Assembly (NCBI GenBank): GCA_027625915.1
Contig: JANTQA010000023.1
Span: forward strand, 1,798,001 to 1,862,000
Length of the DNA stretch: 64,000 bases
Direction: 5' to 3'
From: Anaeramoeba flamelloides
Taxonomy: Eukaryota; Metamonada; Anaeramoebidae
Shown: positions 56,266 through 64,000 of the stretch, one piece after another
How the letters are laid out: every line of letters starts with the position of its first letter
Position numbering within the stretch: the first letter of the stretch is position 1
Notes under the pieces: model-generated
Database searches by the model: none
What the model saw: only the letters and a program-made list of their open reading frames with translations
Told to the model about the DNA's origin: nothing
Position numbers and translations under genes: made by a program

Positions 56266-57339
56266 TAATAAACAAGCTTATTGTTCTTTAACAAATGATT
56301 TTGGGTTATTTTAAAAATTCAAATTGTATTTAATTAGGCTAATTTCAAACTTTGATTCAAAGAGTTAACCCAGGCCAAAATTTTAATTTTTAATTAAATT
56401 TTCTCAAAGCCTCATTTAAACCAAAAAATTTTTTTAATACCAGATTAGATTTTTGAACCTAAAATACAGGCTTAAATAACAACAACCTTCTTTAACAATT
56501 TTTCATTTTATTCTTTTTTTTTTGATTCCTCTGTGTAAAGAATATTTGTTATCAAGGATAATCTGAGAAGGTGTTGGAAGAAATGATCATTAATCTTTGT
56601 AATTTAAAGGGTTTACAAAAAAATATTTTAAAATTAAGAATTTGTTGAAAATTAAAGCATATATAAAAACTTGATATTCCTCTAAAAACAGTCACACTTT
56701 TTACAACAAAGGTTAAATATAAACGTATAATCACAAAACCAGATGAATTTAAATTCTAGCTAATAAAAATAATTCATTAGTTAAAAACTTTCATTTACTA
56801 AAAGAAAAAAATCAAATCCCTTTACTCTCCATATTCAAATTTTCACTAAAGCAACGAATTTTATTGAAATGGGATAAATTAATTAAAAAATTTCTCTTTG
56901 TATGTTAATAAATATTGGGGAGTTCTTGAAATTGCCAATTTTGAGAAAATAATTCTTATTTTCTAAAATTGTAATTTGCTTTTTTTTTTTTTTTCTTTTT
57001 TGATTTGATTTTATTTTTTATAATTTATTAAAATGTCATTTTTTTATATTTTAAAAATTATTCAAGAGTGAATTATTAATAATATTGAGTAATTTGTTGT
57101 TTTTTTTTTGTTAATCAAACAATATATTTTTTTTTTTCAATTTGATTTTTGGAGTAAGTGGCAACTTTTGAAATATAAAATCTTGCTCAAGCAATGGGTT
57201 CATTATTAATGAAGAATTAGAACCTATTATATGAGTTTGATTCATTATTCTTCTCAAAACAAATTTACAATTGTTAGATCAGAGTATTTTTACTAATATA
57301 GTCATTTTTTTTTATTTTTTTGTTGATTCGTTTTTTTTT

Positions 57340-57722
57340 TTTCTTTTTTCTTTTTTTTAAAGTCAATTGAAAAAAAAATGTTTTAAACTCAAATTAACTT
57401 TAAGAAAAGCACACTTTGCAATTTCTTATGAAATAGATATTTTTACTAATAAAAAAATTTATTGTCAACAATTGTAAAATTCCAAAAGAAGTTGTGAAAT
57501 TTTGCATTAGTGTATAAATGAAAAGGGGTGAAATTTTTTTTTAACATTTTAGTTTTCTCAAAAAATTTCTCATTTATTCATATATTTCTTTTATGGATAC
57601 CAAATCCAATAAGAAGTCCATTAATTCTATTATTACTCAACAATCGTATTTAGTTAATTCTTAAAAAAAAAAAGGGTGATTTTTTTCTTTTTGGCTGGAC
57701 TTCTTTAAGTAAAGTGGGACTG
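57340..57722 (+). mobile_element. Family E element (copy E3), partial
   Basis: Aligns with E2 27875-28258: AAAAAAATGTTTT.AACTC.AATTAA, GTGAAATTTTGCA, ATATTTCTTTTATG, AACAATC.TA, TTTTTGGCTGGACTTCTTTA. The left third is not recognisable. Confidence 0.65.
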
Positions 57723-58249
57723 GGTTTACTTTTGAAAATAGTAATACTGAAAAATTCTATAAAAAACTTTAAATTATCTTGTTTGATTTTCTTTTTTTTT
57801 TTTTTTTTTTTTTTTTTGTTTTTTTCGGATTTTCATTTAAAATTGCATATTAGCTATCTTGTTCAATATTCAAAATTATCATAATGATTTTCTTCGAATG
57901 CAACAGTAAAATATTACCCATCAAGAAAAATATATTGATTAAGGTTTGATCCCAATTCAAATAATAAATGATTGTTTTTTTAACTTTTTGCAAAACGATA
58001 ATAAATTTGAAAAGTGAAAAAATTAGGTATTTTAACTTGATTCTTTTATTCTTGCTCGGTAAAAATCAAACTCATATTACTCCAAAATTTAAAATCCTCT
58101 CTCCTTTTCCCCCTAAATCCAAAATTTCGATAAATACCCTTTATACAAATATACAATTAAATATACAATATTAAATTAATAGATTATTATTATTATTTCT
58201 TTTTATGTGTAAAATTAAATTTTAAATTCAAATAGTAAATAAGTATATT

Positions 58250-58250
<1 letters not shown>

Positions 58251-58280
<30 letters not shown>

Positions 58281-58350
58281 TATAAAAAATAAATAACAAA
58301 TAACAAATAACAAATAACAAATAATAAATAATAAATAAAAAATAAAATAA
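58251..58350. repeat. (TA)n followed by AAATAAC heptamer repeats
   Basis: TA run 58251-58275, then about five AAATAAC units and AAATAAT variants up to 18 bp before the stop codon of the minus-strand gene. Confidence 0.9.
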
Positions 58351-58367
58351 CTTCTAAATAATAACTT

Positions 58368-59888
58368 TTAATATTCTTTTTTCATAATCCAGCCAAAATT
58401 AAAATCATTTTCTATAACGTTCCCCTTGGTCGCAAGAACTCTTTTTTTCTGTGTTAGCATTTGTTGGCCATACCCACTGGAGAGGTTTTTGAATAGCGGG
58501 TTGCTAATAATTTGTTTAAAGGGGAAGAAATCTAAAAGATTTGAAGTGTCGAATTTCAATTGTTTGATATATTCTCTTGAAAGAACTTTCCAATATTGCC
58601 CACCGTTTAATTGGTATTTGACGATCAGTTCTTTGATCAAACCCTGCTTTTTGCCTCTATTGTTTGAATACAAATTCAAGGGATCGTTTTCATATTCCAA
58701 ATCTATCAATTCAGAGTATCTTTTGGGTATGCCATCTTTCTTGACAAGCTCGCTTGCCATGACAAGGCAAGACAGCATGAATTTGGATTTCCCAAAATAG
58801 CAAAAGTGTTCTTTATAAAATTTCTCTGCAAGCTCTGGCCCGAAAAAGGCATCCAACCGATCAACAAATCTTTTTTTAAACCAAAACATTAATATTTTCG
58901 GGGTAAAGATTTTTTGATATATTTTTTGTAAATTCAATTGCAACTCTTCTTTCATCTTGATTTGTTGCATTTTTTCATTTTCATTTGAGTTTTGATTTTG
59001 GGCAATTTTTTTAAGAACCTCATCAATTTCCACAATCCCCGTTAGAGTGTCCCAAAACTGCTCAGAAATATCATTTTGTTCTTCGGAGACAGAGATAAAT
59101 CTTAACGACAGAACACCAATTAAGATTTCTAATACATACTCGGTGAATGTTCTTCTTGAGTTTGTTAGCAAATATTTTAATTGTTTCTTGAACGTTTTTT
59201 CTTCGCTTTCAGATGCATTCAATAGTTCACCGATTTTTTTCGTGATCGTTTCAGAATAAGGTGTCAAAACTTTTATAGACGCTCCTCCACTCATTACCCA
59301 CAGCACGCCCGTCAGTAACTTGTACATTTCCTTACCAGACTCGACAATTGTTGAGTTTTCTCGAAAGCCATAATTTATATTTAGCTCCTCTTCGTTTTCA
59401 AGTTCTTTGACAGGATTCTTTAAATCCCTTTTCCTGAATTTTGAGCGAACATTGATCCCATATTTGCTTGTGCCACTGTGGTTGCTTGTCTGTTCCAAGC
59501 TGTTCGAATATACGTTTCTTTGTTGCAGTTGGTTTTGTTTTTGTTCAAAATCAAGATCTTTATCGCTTTTATTTTCGTTTTTGCTGCTTTCCAGATCTGT
59601 TGTCAAAAATTGGAATCTTTTTTTTAATTGTCCATTCAAATCATTAGTCCCTTGAATGTTCACGTTTTTCTGGTTATTGTTCTTTTCGTTTTTGGTTTCG
59701 TTATTTGAGCTGTTGCCCTTTTGATTCATTGAGGTGGTTGTTAATTCTTGATCAAGAGTTGAGCGTTCCAAAGAGGGAGAGCGGTTGTAGTCGCGTTGAA
59801 AGACAGTGTTCATTTCAGAAAAATCATTTGAGTCGTACTGAGATAAATCTCCATTAAATAATTCATAGATCTCCAAATTAAAAGACAT
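58368..59888 (-). CDS. Unrecognised 506-residue protein, single exon
   Basis: An ATG at 59888 opens an uninterrupted 506-codon frame. Residues 1-165 are polar and Asn/Gln/Ser-rich, probably disordered. Residues about 165-500 look like a folded, mostly helical domain: KEMYKLLTGVLWVMSGGASI, SRRTFTEYVLEILIGVLSLR, ILMFWFKKRFVDRLDAFFGP, YFGKSKFMLSCLVMASELV, LIKELIVKYQLNGGQYWKVL. Richer third-position GC than the surrounding DNA and a complex amino-acid composition argue strongly for a real gene. There is no signal peptide, and the hydrophobic stretch near residue 195 is too short and mixed to call a membrane segment. I recognise no family. It is convergent with GSAP. Confidence 0.85.
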   Translation of the reverse strand: MSFNLEIYELFNGDLSQYDSNDFSEMNTVFQRDYNRSPSLERSTLDQELTTTSMNQKGNSSNNETKNEKNNNQKNVNIQGTNDLNGQLKKRFQFLTTDLESSKNENKSDKDLDFEQKQNQLQQRNVYSNSLEQTSNHSGTSKYGINVRSKFRKRDLKNPVKELENEEELNINYGFRENSTIVESGKEMYKLLTGVLWVMSGGASIKVLTPYSETITKKIGELLNASESEEKTFKKQLKYLLTNSRRTFTEYVLEILIGVLSLRFISVSEEQNDISEQFWDTLTGIVEIDEVLKKIAQNQNSNENEKMQQIKMKEELQLNLQKIYQKIFTPKILMFWFKKRFVDRLDAFFGPELAEKFYKEHFCYFGKSKFMLSCLVMASELVKKDGIPKRYSELIDLEYENDPLNLYSNNRGKKQGLIKELIVKYQLNGGQYWKVLSREYIKQLKFDTSNLLDFFPFKQIISNPLFKNLSSGYGQQMLTQKKRVLATKGNVIENDFNFGWIMKKEY

Positions 59889-62487
59889 TTTATATTTAAT
59901 TTTTAAAAAGTTTTTTTAAATAGTTTTTTGATTTTGGGTTTTGGGTTTTGGGCTTTGAGTTTTTATTTACAATTTCAAAATAGAAATACTTGAAGAGTAA
60001 GGGTTTTTTTTTTTTTTTTTTTGAAGTGTTTTACAAAAACTGTTTATGTAATTCTTATTTTGAATAAAAATTTTCTTCTAATTTCAAAATTAAGTAAAGG
60101 AAAAAAAAATAAAAAGTGACCAAATGTTTTCTTTTTTAAAACAAAAAACCTTTTTAGAAACTTGTCTGGGTGTTTGGTTATTTCTAATTTCATCGGATTT
60201 TTGAGATCTCAATTTATTCAATTCTAATTGGGTAAATTTATTTTTTTTGTAAATTGGTATTTTATTGTATGGTAACTGGTTTATCGATTTTTAAAAGTTC
60301 TCAATTAGAATTTTTAAGAATTATTTTTTTTGATCTTCACATCAAAAAAATTATACTTTAAATTTTATCTTCATCAATTCCCATTGAGAGACAATTTGGT
60401 AATTGGGTTTTTTCAGCAGTAAGACTGGAAGGTTTTATTTTAGAAAAAATAGAAATCAATAAGAAAAACCTTAAATATTTTCAGAATATAATTTTTTTCT
60501 TTTTCTTGTTATTCTATTTGATAGAAATATTTTTTTATTGATTTTAAACAAGTGTTTTGATGTTTTTTTATTTATTTTTCAATGTTTCAAAGAGTCCATT
60601 TTAAACAGTTTTAGAAATTTCTTATTTTTAAAAAAAATCTTTTCTGATTATTTTACTTTAAGGGATTAGTTGAAGAACTGAATAAACCAACTCAAAAGCC
60701 GAAAGGACAACTTCAATTTGTTTGTTGTTCTCTTTCTGAGTCAAAATCATTTTTGAAGAAAAGACCTGAAAGTTTCTAATTTATACCAATAAATACCAAA
60801 AAAATAAACAAAAATTTTCATCCATTTTCCTATTACTTAGAATGGTAAAATGTATTTTCAGATCCTTTCATTTCAATAAAATCACCCAAATTAGCCTATT
60901 TTTCTTGTTTTTGTGGATTTAAACTGACAAAATTCTTTCTTTCTGTTCATAAAAATTAGTCAAAATAAATCACAAAATGTGAAATGAAAGAAAAAATTTG
61001 TAAGAAGTTTTTGGTATTTAGTAGTATATGTTTATCAAAAGTGGAAGAACAATGAACAACCCATGCAGCTAATTATGGTCTGAGTCTGTTTGGTAAATGG
61101 ATGATTTGTTGCAAATATTTGCCCAAATCTTAGTTTATTTTAGTTTTTTTTATTGAAAAAATACAATTATTGCTTGTATCAAGACCATTGTTGGCTTTTT
61201 TAAAATATAAAACAAGGAATTATTATCAAATTAGCTCAGTTACCTTTTCTCTGTTTGATATTTTATAAATTAAAAACAAGTTTTTCACAATAAATATCAG
61301 GCAATATTCTTTTTTAAAATGATGCAATTTATTCAAGAACTAGTTTTTGATTAGGGTTGTCAAAGTTTTTGGTTCTTAATCCTTTTAAAATAAAATGTAA
61401 AATATTCATCCTTAATGGATGTATAACCTTATAAAACCCACTCAACAATTCATGACTTCTTGAAAAAATGTCTTCTTTTTGTTAAATGAAGATTCAAAGT
61501 TAACCAATTTTTTCTTTTTTTGTAAAAGAAATCAAATTGATAATAAAGTTCTTAATTTCAAAAATGTAGGTAAACAATGGTGTAAATATTTTCCAATGAT
61601 TTCAGACCTTCGTCGTTTGATAAATTGTCTTCCAAATTTATAACTTTTTTTTAATTCAAAAGTATATTTCAATAAGTAGTCTTTCATGTTTTTTTTCCTT
61701 TCAATTTAAAATCAAAATGGAAACTACTCAACCGAAACGATAATTAAAGACATTAAAAACCACCCCAGATTGGAACAATAGGAAATAGATGATTTTTTTG
61801 AAAGATCATCAACAATATTAAAGTTTTCTTTTTTGCAAAAGTAAAAGAAATTAAATTAACTTTTAAAAAGCTAATGGGTCGAAAGAATAGAAAAAAGATT
61901 CAATTTTAAGGACTTGAGAATTTCTCATTCACCATTTTTGAAATTTATCGGCCAGATTAGTTCTTTGATTTTAGTTTTTTTTGCAGTTTAAAAAATAGAG
62001 TTTTTATTGTTCAAAAATTATTATCAAAATGGAAAATTTTGTTTTTGTTTTCAAAATGTAAAAAATTGAAAATGAAATTCAATTTTTTTGAATAACTATT
62101 ATATAACGATGGTCGATTGAAAAAGAACTATCATAATTTTTTGTCAAAAATTTGGTATGAAAAGTATTTGACAAAATATTTCCAATAAAACTTATTCATT
62201 TGTTTACCGGTTATTATAATTATTTGGAATTTTTTTTTTAATTTTTTGGAATTTCTTTTTTTTTGATGTTACAAAAAGTATTTTTTTCTTAATTTTTTAT
62301 AATGGGTTTCTTTGAATCACTATTAATTTTGAAGGAAATAGAATCTTATAAAATATTATTTATTACTTTCAAAGTTAATCTCAAAATAAAATGATCAAAA
62401 TTTTATTTGAACTATCAAAAGAAAAAATTTTTCCCAAGAAATAGATAAAATATCAAAGTCTCCAATCTCAAAGCAGTATTGTTATTA

Positions 62488-62660
62488 ATGTTCAAACTTT
62501 CAACGAAATTCAATGAACAAAAAAAGCACAAATTAAGAAATATTTTTTGGAATTTTTTTTAATACTCTAATTATTATACAGATATCCTGATTTGATTTAT
62601 TAATTTGAAATTAACTTTTTTGGCCTAAATTTTCCTTTGAAATTTAACATGAAAAATGCA
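62488..62660. mobile_element. Degenerate family A palindrome (A8)
   Basis: CAAACTTTCAACGAAATTCA and TTTTCCTTTGAAATTTAACA are remnants of the two arms, with AAGCACAAATTAAGAAATAT and TTTTTGGAATTTTTTTTAAT between. The outermost CAGTCAG ends are lost. Confidence 0.55.
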
Positions 62661-63113
62661 AATAGATATAAAATGAGAATTATTGAGATCAAAATAATGT
62701 ATACACATAGTAGATAATCCATGTTTCAAAAGAAAATCCGTGCTTTTTTTTTTCTTGTCCAAATTCGATATCCAATTTACTACCCAATAGTATATAAAAG
62801 ATCAAATCAATTTTGAAAGTAAATCCTTTGATATTTTCAGTAAATATTAAGTTAGAAATTGAATTTATTGATAATTTTACAAATTTTTCGAAATTTTTTA
62901 CTTTTGTTTTTGATTAATATTCTCATGTAAATTACAAAATATATCTTTTGAGATAAATTTTCCAATCTGATCCTACATTTTTAGAATTTCTTTTTGTATA
63001 ATAGAACTTTAATAAACCAATTCCTATATTTAATTATTGTTTATTGTTGGTTTCTTTGATCGACTGATGTATATGTCTTTTGTAACAAAGAAAAATATTT
63101 TTATTTTGAAATA

Positions 63114-64000
63114 CAGTCAGTTCAACTTTTAAGGCACAAACTTCAACGAAATTTAAGTAACAAAAAAAATCTCAAATTAAAGCACAAAATTTGGAATTAT
63201 TTTTTTTACAATTTATTTTACCAAACTATTTTTCAAATAAAAGGGCACACCTCTCAAATCGCCAATACCATCGACTTTGATTGTTAATAAGATAATTACT
63301 TATTGGTGATTTTCATTTTAATTATTCATTTTTTCATTTTTTGCTTTTTTTATTTTTGGAAATTGAACAGTTGGAAAATGAAAAAGCAAGATCAGAAGAA
63401 ACCAATTTGGAAATAATCTACCAGTGTATAAATGGAAACAGTTTAAGTTTGGTTTCGAATCAAGATAGAAATAGGAATTAAGAAAGACCATTATTGGATT
63501 GATGCATGGAAGAAAGAACAAAGAAAATAGAAAGAAAGAAAAAACATTCCAACAAAATACCCAGATGAATTGCAACTTTATATTGAAAATGAGACTTTAA
63601 AGAACAAAAGTTTGACGTGTAAAGAATTATCAATAAAATGTGGAGAACTTTTTCACAATTCGCCTTGTTCAAAGGTTTTTATTGGGTTTTATAATTTTTT
63701 TCATTACAATTTACAAAACGAGATTTCTACATTTCAAATAAAAGGGCACACCAATTTTTAAAATATTGAATTTTAATTTTTTATTGTTTTGTTTTAATGA
63801 GTTTTAAAGATCCAGTTGAGTGTTTGTTTTTTTATGTTTTAAAGCGTTTCTTATACTTTAGAATGATACTATAATTAATTTGATTCATTTATGAATAATT
63901 CTTGAAATTTTTTGTGCCCTTTTATTTGAAAAAGAGTTTAGAATCTGAATTTTGTGTATTAATTTGAGATTTTTATTGTACCTTAAATTTCTTTGAAAGT
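63114..64000. mobile_element. Family A palindromic MITE (A9) split by T3; right end beyond window
   Basis: The left arm (63114-63221; CAGTCAGTTCAACTTTTAAG..., TA before it) stops within the central spacer. The right arm resumes at 63941 (GAATCTGAATTTTGTGTATT) and runs off the window at TTTGAAAGT. A5 shows the uninterrupted spacer. Confidence 0.88.
63224..63938 (+). mobile_element. Tc1-like element T3 (715 bp) inserted in A9
   Basis: The left end AACTATTTTTCAAATAAAAG, then GGCACAC, and the right end GTGCCCTTTTATTTGAAAAA, then GAGTT, are inverted repeats with TA on the right and CA (mutated TA) on the left. The plus strand retains translated pieces of a Tc1 N-terminus: RSEETNLEIIYQCINGNSLS (first helix-turn-helix) and YPDELQLYIENETLKNKSLT, then CKELSIKCG (second helix-turn-helix). 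The frame is broken between them. There is no DDE domain, so it is an internally deleted, non-autonomous derivative. A partial TIR copy also occurs at about 63730-63751 (TTTCAAATAAAAGGGCACAC), in the same orientation as the left end. Confidence 0.8.

Larger units (their letters stand above)
55303..58367. other. Spacer downstream of GSAP and of the unknown gene (convergent 3' ends)
   Basis: No gene is supported. It contains a TIR element at 55386-56265, family E copy E3 (57340-57722), (TA)n at 58251-58275 and an AAATAAC heptamer repeat (58289-58350) close to the stop codon of the minus-strand gene. Confidence 0.5.
59889..64000. other. Gene-poor, AT-rich end of the window
   Basis: No gene is supported. 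A degenerate family A copy lies at about 62488-62660, and A9, interrupted by T3, begins at 63114. A lone TTAAGGGATTAG near 60657 resembles the family F terminus. Confidence 0.5.

Noticed and set aside
57942-57960. Possible tRNA T-arm (GGTTTGATCCCAATTCA)
   Set aside because: No matching acceptor, D or anticodon stems could be found around it.

Overview
This window looks like nuclear DNA of a unicellular eukaryote with an extremely AT-rich genome. The genes have GT-AG introns, encode eukaryotic ribosomal proteins and cytoskeletal or vesicle-type proteins, and all six confidently ended reading frames stop with TAA. Long Lys/Glu and Asn/Lys low-complexity insertions and very AT-rich intergenic DNA resemble free-living amoeboid protists. 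Anaeramoeba-type genomes are my best guess, but this is inference from style, not a marker gene. Start codons were taken as ATG only.

Eight genes can be supported. They are a Reb1/TTF1-like Myb protein with a giant Lys/Glu tract (7921-9963, minus); ribosomal protein eS26 with an Arg-Gly tail (13616-14385, plus, 2 exons); uL22 (18842-19355 plus an unresolved N-terminus, minus); eL42 (19849-20402, plus, 2 exons); a PX-domain protein whose C-terminal domain is split by a 4.35-kb intron (24435-29948, minus); a five-exon CLASP microtubule-regulator gene (35294-44958, plus); a two-exon homologue of gamma-secretase-activating protein GSAP (50158-55302, plus); and an unrecognised 506-residue protein (58368-59888, minus). 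uL22 and eL42 are divergently transcribed. Three weak small-gene candidates are listed with low confidence.

Between and inside the genes lies a dense layer of short terminal-inverted-repeat elements, nearly all with TA at both ends as expected for the Tc1/mariner superfamily. I separate several families: A (about 197 bp, near-perfect palindrome, many copies), B (about 255 bp), C (232 bp), D (about 530 bp), E (about 550 bp), F, an element downstream of GSAP, and degenerate Tc1-like transposase fragments (25381-26170 and 63224-63938). Nested insertions give a relative chronology: D was hit by E and by A, E was hit by A, F was hit by D, and A was hit by a Tc1-like element. Introns of the PX and CLASP genes are enlarged by the same families.

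Layout: 0-7.9 kb is gene-free and repeat-dense. 7.9-20.4 kb holds the Myb gene and three ribosomal-protein genes separated by AT-rich spacers. 20.4-30 kb is the long PX gene with its transposon-filled intron. 30-35 kb is intergenic with a 1-kb palindrome. 35-45 kb is CLASP. 45-50 kb is repeats. 50-55 kb is GSAP. 55-58 kb is a spacer, followed by the unknown gene and a gene-poor end with nested elements.
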